Source: Welwitschia mirabilis (Eukaryota; Gnetophyta; Gnetopsida; Welwitschiales). From it: DNA of 39,728 nt. The position numbers were made by a program, and so were the translations under genes. The stretch lies in the NCBI GenBank assembly GCA_051453625.1, contig JBOZIK010000001.1:65337336-65377063 (forward strand). The letters run 5' to 3'. Below the pieces are notes generated by a model. It was not told the DNA's origin. It saw only the letters and a list, made by a program, of their open reading frames with translations, and did not search any database. Positions 1-9,719 of this stretch are shown piece by piece. Each line of letters starts with the position of its first letter. The stretch's first letter is position 1.

Positions 1-960
1 TGGGATATACCAAATAGAATATGAAACGTAATGTGAAACGGAAATGAAATAATAATGTGACTCTAACTAATAGAATCAACCTTGACAAAGGTTCCCATTA
101 TGATCTAAATAAATTACAAAATCGTCATTTAAACTATAATCAACTTAAACCGTAAGGGACATAAACAGAATTGGAATGAAAAAAGTAATTGTATTGATTC
201 ATAGAACTTTACATTCATTTACAATAAAGTAACAACATCTCAATGGAAGAGACTTAGCCTAACACAAAGGGAACTTCTTTGTGTAGCTACTGAATGGATC
301 TCTTGTCCTCCAATCTTCCATCACAAGTATATTGGGTACAAAAGATGAATTGAAAGTGAGGACAAGGGAGGTATTTATAGTTTTACATTGAAANNNNNNN
401 NNNNNNNNNNNNNNNNNNNNNNNNNNNNNNNNNNNNNNNNNNNNNNNNNNNNNNNNNNNNNNNNNNNNNNNNNNNNNNNNNNNNNNNNNNNNNATGAATT
501 GAAAGTGAGGACAAGGGAGGTATTTATAGTTTTACATTGAAAGTTCTAGAACCATAACCTTAGAAGTCAGAGAAGAAACCCTAGTAGCCCAAGTGGGGTA
601 CATGATCCCATTAAAAGATAATTTAGTCCTGCTTATACAAAATAGTCATTGTCCTAATTGTTGTGGGGATGGAAATAAGGATGGTGCCTTATAATAACAG
701 ATAAATCATCAGCTTCCAGCTTTGCAACTAGACCCATAGTTGGCTCCAGATGTATTGTCATCCCTAATGTCATGGGGACACCAATGGGGATAACACCTCA
801 TTGGAAAAGAACTTTGTTGGCTCTAAGTTCTAGTCCACATTACTGTCGTAATGTGCTAATGCAGTGTTGTCATTCCATCTGTTGTAGGGACGGCAATGGA
901 GATGACATCCTTTCACATCTCTCTAGTTAAAGCAAATTAGCCTTCTTCATCATTGATCTT
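1..960 (-). repeat. LTR-like sequence of a retrotransposon, minus orientation
   Basis: No coding potential. The minus strand has a clear TATA box, CTATAAATA, at 529-521 (and in the gap-edge copy at 380-372). The stretch around 180-260 resembles 27117-27200 inside the Ty3/gypsy LTR by eye (shared phrases such as 'catctc-atgga'), and AACCTTGACAAAGGTT near 80 has a counterpart around 27020. Between 640 and 930 several TCATCC-type and GGATGA-type motifs face each other. I infer an old LTR of the same broad family, transcribed leftward. Its boundaries are not resolved and its left end may lie outside the window. Confidence 0.45.
345..542. repeat. 49-nt gap-edge duplication around 100-N gap
   Basis: Positions 345-393 and 494-542 are the same 49 nt and abut the N run (394-493) exactly on both sides. 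This is best explained as two overlapping contig ends that were scaffolded without being merged. Confidence 0.85.
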
Positions 961-1306
961 CCTCCAAAATACTAAGTATCAAAACATGCCTAAAATACCT
1001 TCAATATGCCAAGAATTATATGTTTTCATGATCATCCCATTACTCTCCATAATCATTAGAATTGCATCCAAACCTATATAAATGTCCTGCAAAATTACTC
1101 CAAATACACTATCAAATTTCTACAAATTGGCATCACAACAATACTCTGCATATAGATGTAAAATAATGTAAGTCCTTTTAGGAAGTTGTTATCTATCTTA
1201 AAGTAGAGTAGTAAAAATAGATCATGAATGATGAAAGGGAATCTCTTTGGAAAATAAAATATGGAAAGTAACTTCCTTACCATTTGGAAAAATGACACTT
1301 AAAAAC
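961..1306. other. AT-rich stretch, nothing recognised
   Basis: AT-rich with no motif that I can name. The short minus-strand open frame at 1095-1298 is hydrophobic and low-complexity and looks like chance. It may be upstream copia sequence too decayed to read. Confidence 0.5.
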
Positions 1307-2729
1307 AAATGGATATACAAGTTAAAGGAAGTGTTAAATAAATGAAAATGGTATAAATATCATATGGTAGTTAAAGATATTAGTCAAAATAAAGGTATGA
1401 ATTTTATTAAAATTTATCTTCTATTGTTAAGCATTCCTCTATATGAGTTTCCTTGAAAATAGTTGCATGCATGGATTTTGAACTAGAATAGTTAGATATC
1501 AAAACTACATTTTTGGAGGGTGATTTATAGGAATAAATCTATATGAAAGCTTAAAAAGAGTTTATATGGGGCAAAATAGGCTTTCATGCAGTGGTATAAG
1601 AAGTTTAACACATTTATCTTATAGTAATGTTCAAAAGATATAAAGTTGATGTTTAACCGATAAGGCCTATTATAGGTAAAATCACCATTTTATTTCTATA
1701 TATAGATGATGTGCTAATTACAAGAAATGATCCATGTAAGATAAGAAGCTTAAAAGAAGAAATAGCAAAGAAGTTTACAATGAAAAATCTTAGTAAAGCT
1801 AGGCACATTCTTGGCAGGAAGATGAAAGAGATACGGAAAACAAGAATTTGTGAATAAGTCAAGTTAACTACATAAGAAAAGCTCTAGAATGTTTTAACGT
1901 GGCAGGAACTACTCTAGTTTTAACTCCTTTAGTAGGTCATTTTAGATTGCTAAGAAAAATGTCCCAACATAAAATGGGAGAAAGAGGACATGTATAGGAT
2001 ACATACACATCTCTCATTAGAAGCTTAATGTATGTAATGGTTGGAACTAGATCAAACATTACACATGTAGTGAGAGTAGCCTTTAGGTACATGTACAATC
2101 CTAGAAATATGCATTGGAAAGCTGTAATCTGGAATCTATAGTGCCTAAAAGGAACATAAAATGTCTCTTTATGTTTAAAGAATTTGAGTTAACTATAGTT
2201 AGCTATGCTAATGGTAACTTTGCTAGTTGCAAAGATTCAAAAAATTCATAATAGGATACATGTTTACTATTAGTGGAGATGCAATTAGTTGGATGTTATG
2301 ATTGTAAGGTGAACTAGATTTATCTACTCTAAGGTTAGAGTGTATTGGCATGGTGGAAGTAGCCAAGGAGATGATTGGCTAAGGTTCCTTCTTAAATGTT
2401 TTGATTTTTCATAAAATAAATATGTTATAAATTGCAATATACAGAGTGCTATTTAAGTGGTAAAGAATGTACTATAACATAATAGGACAAAGCACATTGA
2501 TGTAAAGTATCATTCCATTAGATATATTCTTAAAGCTAAGGAGTTATAAAGGAATAAAGTGATCATTAAAAACAACTTGGTAGACTTTCTAATGAAGAAA
2601 GTTAATGGAAGAAAGCATAACCTCTACATGAGAGGTGTTGAGCTTGGGAGGACATTACCCTAAGGACATAGAAGCAATGCACCTTTGAAGTTGTGTTAGG
2701 AGCTCTTTTGAAGACTAGAAATTTGTTTT
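1307..2729 (+). pseudogene. Ty1/copia reverse transcriptase / RNase H remnant
   Basis: This is the C-terminal part of a copia polyprotein, which normally copies element RNA into DNA. It opens with KWIYKLKE (1307 on), the usual start of the copia RT domain. The catalytic YIDD box is intact at 1699-1710 (context ILFLYIDDVLI). After it come KFTMKNLSKARHILG, then LIRSLMYVMVGTRSNITH near 2015-2065 and YNPRNMHWKAV near 2095-2125, all recognisable copia landmarks. The RNase H tail shows SAI at about 2440 and RTKHIDVKYHSIR near 2485-2525. Many in-frame stops and frame changes make it non-functional. Gag, protease and integrase are not visible upstream. It runs directly into a polypurine tract and a candidate 3' LTR, so this is the 3' half of an element. 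Confidence 0.9.
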
Positions 2730-2740
2730 AAAGTGGGAGA
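2730..2740 (+). other. Polypurine tract of the copia element
   Basis: AAAGTGGGAGA immediately precedes TTGTCTAAAATG. This is the standard copia polypurine tract, the primer for plus-strand DNA synthesis, one base before the TG that opens the 3' LTR. Confidence 0.8.
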
Positions 2741-2741
2741 T

Positions 2742-3392
2742 TGTCTAAAATGAAGCTAAATTTATATTTTAACATTGACCCATTTTTTATAATGTTGTAA
2801 AAATAAGACTAAAATATTAACTTTCAAGGGGTATTTTATTTAAATTAAAACATAAAAAGGAAAAGGAAATGCAAGTTGGTTGAGATGCTAACCTTATCTC
2901 TATTTACAAAGTTAACATGTAATACTTTAGGGCATTTTATTTCAATATTAACTTTCATAGGGTATATTATTTAAATTAAAAGGTAAAAAGGAAACAGGAA
3001 TGTGAGTTGGTTATTATGTTAACTCCATTTACAAGGGTTAACTTGTAATACTTTGGGAGAAAGAAGATTAAAATATTAACTTTCATGAGGGTATTTTATT
3101 TAAATTAAAAGGTAAAAAGGAAAAAGGTATGTGAGTTGGTTAGATGTTAACTCTATTATAAGGGTTAACATGTAATATTTTGGGGCATTCAAATTTTGGT
3201 TCATGATGGTAAATAAGAGCTCTACGTTGCTTTTCATGGTTGTTTCCCTGCATTATGGTTTCCATGTAAATTTTTATCTCACTATTTCTGTTTTTATTTT
3301 TTTCATTACTACATTTTTCTTTAACAAATCAAGCTAAAACTTTATATAATAAATAGATCTTGTAAGCAATTAATAAATCTACCCCTATAACA
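2742..3392 (+). mobile_element. Candidate 3' LTR of the copia element
   Basis: It starts with TGTCTAAAATG right after the polypurine tract and could end at CCCCTATAACA (3392), giving TGT...ACA ends and about 650 bp. A TATA-like TTTATATAATAAA lies near 3342-3354, a sensible promoter position. The 5' partner LTR is not in the window, so the right end is an inference from the terminal dinucleotides only. Confidence 0.55.
2816..3196 (+). repeat. Three tandem units of about 128 bp inside the copia LTR
   Basis: Units begin with ATTAACTTTCA at 2816, 2947 and 3075 (spacing 131 and 128). Each carries TTTATTTAAATTAAAA, then AAAAAGGAA, GTTGGTT and GTTAAC(A/T)TGTAATA. They lie upstream of the TATA-like box, the position of U3 enhancer repeats in other LTR elements. 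Confidence 0.85.
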
Positions 3393-5800
3393 TTTTTACT
3401 TTTAAACCAATTATCTAATTACTTTCCTAAACATTGATCTATGTGAAAAGGTATTTGTCCTATGAATTAGATAGGATTTTTGTATAAAAGTAAAATAAGA
3501 GGTATGCATATTTTTGAAAGACATGGAAATCCATTTATCATATTATAAATTGGCAATAAAATGAACTTTCTTCATTAATGCTTAAGAAGTAAATTCATGG
3601 TAGCTTTCTTTACCTAGTGGTTTATTAGCATCTTGTTCTCATACACTAGCTTCAAGGTGGCTTCAAAAAGATGTTGTTTCTTTAAGTTGTTCATTTTCAA
3701 GGGTAGTGGATTCAATGAACATACTTTCAAGTGTTACAGCACCAACCCTTAACAATGCACGTTACTTATTGCAAGATATAAAATTTTCTAGAACATAATT
3801 CCCAGCTGACTAATAATGGTAAATCCATCTGAGATTCTCTTAAGTACATAAATAGATTAGATTTTCTAGCTTTTCAATTATTGAAAAAAAAAAAAAGATG
3901 GATTACAACCTTCTTGGCTTCTATCACCTTCTTGATCCTTGGCATAATCATTGATGGGATGTGGATGATTCATAACATGTTTAAAAATCTTATTTTTATT
4001 GAAGCTGGAATTTGCTAGATCTTCCAAAAATGAAGCATTTTTTTTAGTATCTCTCCCATCATTGGCTTCATTTAGGACCTTGTTTGCTTCATCTAGGATT
4101 TTATTTAGTAATATACCCTTCTTGTGGCTTAGAGAAAAGTTTGTACTCCATATTTTTTGTCGATGTAGATATATAGCTTTTAATTGGTTGTGGGTGTCTA
4201 AAGCTTTACAAGATTACAAGCCACATTGGAAAGAGATTTTTTTGGATGTTGTACCTGATCTATTTCCTCCTCAACCTTTTCTACGAAAATTCATTTGTCC
4301 TTTTTTCCGTTCAAATCTGGAAACACTATNNNNNNNNNNNNNNNNNNNNNNNNNNNNNNNNNNNNNNNNNNNNNNNNNNNNNNNNNNNNNNNNNNNNNNN
4401 NNNNNNNNNNNNNNNNNNNNNNNNNNNNNNNNNNNNNNNNNNNNNNNNNNNNNNNNNNNNNNNNNNNNNNNNNNNNNNNNNNNNNNNNNNNNNNNNNNNN
4501 NNNNNNNNNNNNNNNNNNNNNNNNNNNNNNNNNNNNNNNNNNNNNNNNNNNNNNNNNNNNNNNNNNNNNNNNNNNNNNNNNNNNNNNNNNNNNNNNNNNN
4601 NNNNNNNNNNNNNNNNNNNNNNNNNNNNNNNNNNNNNNNNNNNNNNNNNNNNNNNNNNNNNNNNNNNNNNNNNNNNNNNNNNNNNNNNNNNNNNNNNNNN
4701 NNNNNNNNNNNNNNNNNNNNNNNNNNNNNNNNNNNNNNNNNNNNNNNNNNNNNNNNNNNNNNNNNNNAAGCTCTACAAGATTACAAGCCACATTGGAAAG
4801 AGATTTTTTTGGATGTTGTGTCTGATCTATTTCCACCTCAACCTTTTCTATGAAAATTCATTTGTCCTTTTTTTTGTTCAAATCTGGAAACACTATTGCG
4901 ATCTAGTTTTCCATAAACAGGCACTCATACAGATTTCTCTTATGCTAAAAAGGCTTATGTTCTTCATGATGTAACTTTTCAAATTATGTCACAATCAGAA
5001 AAGGTCAATTTGTAGGTCAGTTAGCTCCAATAATTCCTATGGCAGTAAGTGGACGACATTAGGTTCCTGTAGGCATCTACCTCTTAATTCACACTCCAAT
5101 GAAAGTAATCATCGTTAATTATTTCTTTTTATTTTGAATATTGGTTCTTTCTGTATTAGCCTTATCAAGATTTTATCCTTAGTTCTTTTTTCTACTCTAG
5201 AGATGTTATTTATCTTATATGTCAATTTGACTTTATTGATATTAGTATAAAATGTTTTATTCAAGCTTTGACATCTACAAGCCTAACTTTAAGTAATATG
5301 TTGATAAAACCTTTCTTCAAACATTGCCCTCAAGAAAATTTAGCCCTTTTTTAATAGAATTTCTAAAAATCAATATAAACAAGAGGCACTATAACTTTCT
5401 CAAATCATATTTGAAGTCCATCAATACTAGAAGTAATATCATTTTACACTTGGGTAAAGCCTTTTTGAGCTTTTGAAGAGAAAAAAAAGTTCATTACTAA
5501 TAACATTGCGCCTTTAATGCAACAAGAAAAATCAATCGAAGAATAGCTCAAATGGTGTGAGAACAATACTATTTCAAAAAATGAGGGAAGAAGTCCTTCT
5601 GTATATGAAAGGGGATGTAACATCAAAATCTTGATATTGACTGCATTACTACTTCCTTGAAACATTCCACTTTCTTAAAACAACCTCATGCTTCAACCCA
5701 TTGAAAACGTTATTTGGAAACGTGAAAATAAAGGTAAAGATATGGTAAGAATAATGACTTCCATATAAGGTTCCGGTGAAGACATTGATCTACATTGTTG
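3393..5800. other. Intergenic, no gene recognised
   Basis: AT-rich sequence with one A13-type run near 3883-3896 and one N gap (4330-4767). Open frames that cross the gap are artefacts of translating N. The plus frame around 4000-4330 stays open for about 100 codons, but I cannot match it to a family. The rest (4900-5800) shows frequent stops in all frames. Confidence 0.5.
4201..4896. repeat. 129-nt diverged duplication flanking the 438-N gap
   Basis: 4201-4329 and 4768-4896 align over 129 nt without indels, with about 7 differences, mostly C/T transitions. They end and begin exactly at the gap edges. This is either two haplotypes or paralogous copies at contig ends, or a true duplication with a spacer. 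Confidence 0.8.
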
Positions 5801-5829
5801 GAGTCAAAATTTTAGCAGAAAATAATAAT

Positions 5830-6240
5830 ATAGTGTGAAATTCCTTTAAGCGTAGTCAATGGCCCCACCAACTCCATTGTAATCAAGGTACGTTGTTCCC
5901 TCCAGCCAGAACAGACAAAGGGACTTTCATAAGTTGAAACGGCCTCTGACAGGAGTACCATTTGGATGACTTTGCGGAACTATCACAAAAGCAATACTCA
6001 ACTTTGACACTCTCTTACGAAACCTTGGCAACCATCCCTTTCCTGCAATGCCTTTTGGAGGACTTCATAGAGGACTCTCTGTGTCAACTGTGGCTGTATT
6101 CAAGCTCGGACACTCTTCAATTAGAATAATAATAAATACTGTACATTCAAATTACCTTGGCATACTTGTATTGTGCATGTTGAGAGAAACCCATAACCAG
6201 ATCTCGGCATTCTGGATTTGTTGGAAATATTGCTTAATTA
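5830..6240. other. Gene-like segment of higher GC, unidentified
   Basis: Base composition is visibly less AT-rich than on either side, and a plus-strand frame (about 5955-6240) stays open apart from one stop. The minus strand is also fairly open. I could not recognise a domain on either strand. It may be a low-copy remnant of a host gene. It is cut at 6219 by a TGTTGGAAATATTGC sequence that recurs at 7294. Confidence 0.3.
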
Positions 6241-6556
6241 TTTAGGAAGTCGGCCATTTCTTAACATTACTTTTCCCTACATTTTTAATGTTTCATCATT
6301 CGGTCGTCCTCCTCTTCTCTACAACGCCTCTCTGCAAAGCATGGAGGTCTGAGGTCACTCCTCGTGGGCCCCAAGGTCGTTAACGTCGTTTCCTCCCCCT
6401 CTATCGCCAAAAAAGGCTGTAAAATTATGACACGGAGAATGGTTTGAGTTGGTCAAATTTGTTTTAAAGAAGCATGGCTTAAGTTCGTAAATTTTTTCAA
6501 TTTTGCTTTGAAATCTATATGATGGGGATTCTCCAACTAATTTTTTCACGTTATTA

Positions 6557-6870
6557 AGAGTGAAGAGTGGTATGTGGCGCTTTTTTGACATTAAATTTCA
6601 CATGAGAATTGCTTAGGTTAGTCCCTTTTACTTTTGGGCTTGTCCCATTATATTTTTAAGGAAGGTGCATACTATCACGCGAGGAGATTGCTTGAAAAGA
6701 CCCTTTGAAAGATGTCTCCTTTAGCTTTTTGTTTTTGATGTGTCTTTTTACATTTTCATGTAAAAACTAAAGTCATTCAAAAGTGACAAGCGGTATGACA
6801 CTCTTTTTTGAAAATGGTTTTCATATGAGAATTGCTTGGGTTAGTCCCTTCTAATCTTGGGTGTATCGCA
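6557..6870 (+). repeat. Diverged duplication with 223-bp period
   Basis: The segment containing CATGAGAATTGCTTAGGTTA (near 6601) recurs with changes at about 6824 (offset 223). The upstream GTGG/GCGGTATG and CTTTTTTG phrases recur too. Confidence 0.65.
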
Positions 6871-6925
6871 TTTAAAGAGTGGGGTATTCCATCTTTTCAA
6901 GCAAGGAAGGTACAAAAAGGGTGCC

Positions 6926-7083
6926 AATTCATCAGAGACGATCATTTTAAAGGGATCTTCTTTGAAGTTGCACATTTCAATGCTTCCAACAATTTTAAAA
7001 GCCCAATTCATCCGAGATGATCATTCTAAGAAGATCTTCTTTGAAGTTTCACATTTCAGTGCTTCCAACCAAAGTTACACATT
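6926..7083 (+). repeat. Two 79-bp tandem units
   Basis: Unit starts AATTCATC at 6926 and 7005. Both carry GATCATT, GATCTTCTTTGAAGTT and CACATTTCA(A/G)TGCTTCCAAC. A third partial 'acatttcaatgcttcca' follows at about 7079. Confidence 0.75.
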
Positions 7084-7159
7084 TCAATGCTTCCAGCAAT
7101 TTTGGTGCTTCATCCTTGTTTGATGGTCTAGTACTTTTGTCGATTTCAATGCTTGCTTT

Positions 7160-7285
7160 GTGCTTCCATTGAAGATTCAATGCTTCTATGATGTTAGCCT
7201 AGTTCTTAGGTTTAACATTAAAGTGCTTCCATTGAAGATTCAATGCTTCTATGATGTTAGCCTAGTTCTTAGGTTTAACATTAAA
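7160..7285 (+). repeat. Exact 63-bp tandem duplication
   Basis: 7160-7222 and 7223-7285 are identical (start GTGCTTCCATTGAAG, end TTTAACATTAAA). Perfect identity in a decayed neighbourhood implies a recent duplication. Confidence 0.9.
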
Positions 7286-7497
7286 GAGGGGTATGTTAGA
7301 AATATTGCTTAGGTAGTTAAGAAAGATCTCTCATGGAACATGAATGTTTAGTTGTTAAAAACAACTCAATAGGAATCTTCAAATCCTTACAAGATTTTGT
7401 AATAACTTCTTGCAATAAACATGCAGTGTTTACATAAGTTTTGCAATGACCCACATGCTTAGGATTGATTAAAATCTGCCCCAAGTGGGTACCCCCC

Positions 7498-7541
7498 ATT
7501 GGTTAAGTCATTTGACCCCATTGGTTAAGTCAGTTGCCTTT
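7498..7541 (+). repeat. 22-bp tandem duplication
   Basis: ATTGGTTAAGTCATTTGACC at 7498 is followed at 7520 by ATTGGTTAAGTCAGTTG. Spacing is 22 nt. Confidence 0.7.
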
Positions 7542-7567
7542 GTGGTTAGGTTCAAACCTATGTAGTG

Positions 7568-7651
7568 GAGTGGTTTTATTCCACTACCCTACTCCTAAGG
7601 CTAGCTAGTGAGTGGTTTTATTCCACTACCCTACTCCTAAGGCTAGCTAGT
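7568..7651 (+). repeat. Exact 42-bp tandem duplication
   Basis: 7568-7609 and 7610-7651 are identical. Each unit contains the small inverted repeat AGTGGTTTTATTCCACT and the palindrome CTAGCTAG. Confidence 0.9.
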
Positions 7652-8040
7652 GAGGTTCTACATGACTAAAGTGGCAAATCCTCTTATAGACTTATTTACC
7701 CTGTCTTTCTTGGGAGCTTAACAAACTAAATGTGAGGCTCTTATAGACTTACCTACCCTAATTTGTGTTTTTTAGTAGCTTAGCATTAAGAGCTTGTATA
7801 CTTTAGTGTAACTTATTTTTTAGGGTCTCTCATGATGGGGAATTGTCTAGTCTCGTTTAGATAGCTCAACACTAGAGCTTGTCTAATATAGCCTATCTTA
7901 TCTATCTAGTAACGGAAGCTTGTCCCGTCTTTCTTGATAAAAGGCTACTCTAATGCAGCCTCACTACCATCTTTAATGCCTTTAATGATCTTTCATGGTG
8001 GGGGCTTGTGCTTTGGCGTTTATGAAAGGCAGCTCGACTG
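7652..8040. other. Intergenic, no gene recognised
   Basis: The phrase CTCTTATAGACTTA recurs loosely (about 7680 and 7739) along with several GAGCTTGT(C/A) phrases. It could be LTR-derived, but neither ends nor coding sequence are visible. Confidence 0.4.
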
Positions 8041-8368
8041 CATAATGAAAACATATTTGAAAAAAATGAACCACACTTAAATTGACTTCCATACAATGAT
8101 CAATGATGTCTGCGGGCACATAGGAATTCTACAGAGCTTACGTGTTATAACTCAATACAAAGAGAAAACCAAGGCAATTGGAAATTCTGAAAGCGCGCAG
8201 TAAGCACGGATTTTAGGCTGAAGATTCATTCAGAACTTGAAATTAAGGATTCATTCAGATCTTAGATTAAGGAAGCAGGGGACGCGACCAGATTAAGAAA
8301 ATTAACAGGCTGTAACAAAACTAACATTCGATGGAAACGCCATTCTGCATCCGCATTGTTGTGGCAAA

Positions 8369-8474
8369 GAAAGGCAATTCAAGGCAAAATATGCAATTCG
8401 ACCTTCTTGTACGAACAAGAAGAAAGGCAATTCAAGGCAAGATATGCAATTCGATCTTCCTGTAGGAACCAGAA
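8369..8474. repeat. 53-bp tandem duplication downstream of the dirigent gene
   Basis: 8369-8421 and 8422-8474 share GAAAGGCAATTCAAGGCAA and ATGCAATTCGA(C/T)CTTC with a handful of changes. It lies 460-560 bp beyond the dirigent stop codon, outside the likely transcript. Confidence 0.8.
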
Positions 8475-8891
8475 TTATATGAGCTTTTCCTTTAAAGAAG
8501 AAATGGTGACAATCACACACAAGTACAGCTGCGCAACCAAGAGGAATGACATCCTGCGCTTTTCAATGTGATGACCCCCTCAGACGCAGGAATAATACTC
8601 TAAGACGTAAATTCGCCTTTGCTGAAACGCATAAGTTTTCAAACCCTAGTGACATCGAGAATATGCATATACAAGGTTCCACGATTTTCGTCTTGAGTAA
8701 CACAGAGGCGCTCAGATCGTCCTGCAACAAGAGCTAGCTTTAATACAATTGAAAGCGCCTGAAATAACTCGAAATATCAAGCTTTTGTTAAATGAATCCG
8801 CAGAAGAGCGAGTTCCGAAAGATTTCTGGATCTGCAACCTGAGGGACAAATTTTCACATAGACTAGTAAGAAGTTGGGAGGTTCTAACCCC

Positions 8892-8897
8892 TTTATT
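8892..8897 (-). terminator. Candidate polyadenylation signal of the dirigent gene
   Basis: AATAAA on the minus strand, about 33 nt past the dirigent stop codon and in a plausible position for the plant near-upstream element. There is no transcript evidence. Confidence 0.5.
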
Positions 8898-8929
8898 CAA
8901 TATGGATGTCAATGGGATGACAAAAGCAT

Positions 8930-9490
8930 TTAAAAATGCAACACTGTAATATCGTAACGGACAATGGCGTTCCGAGTCTTCGGATTGCGAAAATAAGTGC
9001 GAGCTTCAGCAAAGCCGCGAGCGAAACGGAAGAGACCAGTTCCGCCGATTACAGGCATTTCACGCGTTCCATCCAATATCGGATTGCTTCCGAGAAGCGC
9101 TAGAGTGCTTCCGTTGTACTCCCCGCTCTGGAAAATGAAATTCATGACCATGAGATACCTCAACTCCTCCTTCGCAGCGGAAACGTAGATTCCTTGAGCG
9201 CTACCGATCCTCGCGGAATCCGACGCCGGTCCTGCGGTCAGTGCGTCATCAATGACCATAATACTCCCGAAATTGTTGAGGAATCCCTCGGCCGGCGGCG
9301 CGGATCTCACAACCGACTGGTTCTTTCCAGTAACATTGTCATGGAAATACAATCTAAAGTGACTGGTTTTTTCCTTCTTTGCTTCAGCGTTCGTCTTTCC
9401 TTCGCTTAGACCAAAAAAAAGTGATAGCAGAAGCGGCAACAGCAGAAAAACCCTCATAAAACGCCTTTCAGCCATTTTGGCCATTTTCAC
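8930..9490 (-). CDS. Dirigent protein, intact, secreted
   Basis: 186 residues, a normal length for the family, in one uninterrupted exon as in most dirigent genes. Dirigent proteins are secreted plant beta-barrels that steer stereoselective coupling of phenoxy radicals made by laccases or peroxidases, in lignan and lignin-type metabolism. Seen here: a hydrophobic signal peptide (about residues 12-30, ending FFGLSEG), YFHD at 48-51, the FGSIMVIDDALTAGP block at 74-88, GSAQGIYVSA at 96-105, NPILDGTREMPVIGGTG at 136-152 and FRFARG at 154-159. NxS/T sites sit at Asn52, 57 and 126. The pattern suits the larger DIR-b/d-like clades better than the pinoresinol-forming DIR-a group, so its substrate is unknown. 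Met1, 3, 6 and 12 could all initiate; the first is used here. No frameshift or internal stop is present, in sharp contrast to the surrounding retroelements. The gene has no operon-like neighbour. Confidence 0.96.
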   Translation of the reverse strand: MKMAKMAERRFMRVFLLLPLLLSLFFGLSEGKTNAEAKKEKTSHFRLYFHDNVTGKNQSVVRSAPPAEGFLNNFGSIMVIDDALTAGPASDSARIGSAQGIYVSAAKEELRYLMVMNFIFQSGEYNGSTLALLGSNPILDGTREMPVIGGTGLFRFARGFAEARTYFRNPKTRNAIVRYDITVLHF

Positions 9491-9641
9491 ACTCTTTCAG
9501 CTCTGCAGATCCTCCTTTCTCCTGCGTCTGGTAATATCCTTTGTTCTATGCTTCGCTTTAAAGGAAAACTATTCTGTGTTTATCCGTTGGAATCAGTTGC
9601 AGGGAGCTGTTTGCGGCGCAATCATTCAGTCAAAATCCAGT

Positions 9642-9655
9642 GGTTATATTGGCGT
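9642..9655 (-). promoter_or_regulatory. Possible promoter motif of the dirigent gene
   Basis: On the minus strand, CGCCAATATAACC lies about 155 nt upstream of the start codon and combines a CCAAT word with a TATA-like AATATAA. No stronger TATA box was seen between 9491 and 9700. This is weak evidence. Confidence 0.25.
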
Positions 9656-9719
9656 CTGTAAGGGTTTGACTGACGATAAGACATGGTTAATAGAATAATA
9701 AATTATTGTCTTAAATGTT

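Larger units (their letters stand above)
6219..7325 (+). mobile_element. Possible small LTR-type element (LTR starts at 6219 and 7294)
   Basis: TGTT(G/A)GAAATATTGCTTA occurs at 6219 and 7294. The second copy is directly preceded by the purine-rich AAAGAGGGGTA (7283-7293), which looks like a polypurine tract before a 3' LTR. Similarity between the two starts fades after about 32 nt, and no primer binding site or coding region is seen, so this is tentative. Confidence 0.3.

Noticed and set aside
4246-4974. Long overlapping frames across the 438-N gap
   Set aside because: Same artefact, helped by the 129-nt gap-edge duplication.
6355-6591. 78-codon minus-strand frame
   Set aside because: No signal, domain or neighbour supports it, and it lies in the duplicated 6.5-6.9 kb block.
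7160-7651. CRISPR-like repeats
   Set aside because: Tandem duplications without spacers, in plant nuclear DNA.
8749-8949. Plus-strand open frame converging on the dirigent gene
   Set aside because: Overlaps the dirigent 3' end antisense, begins at a non-ATG codon and matches no family. In this higher-GC stretch longer chance frames are expected on both strands.
8997-9409. Plus-strand frames opposite the dirigent gene
   Set aside because: Antisense shadows of the intact dirigent coding sequence.
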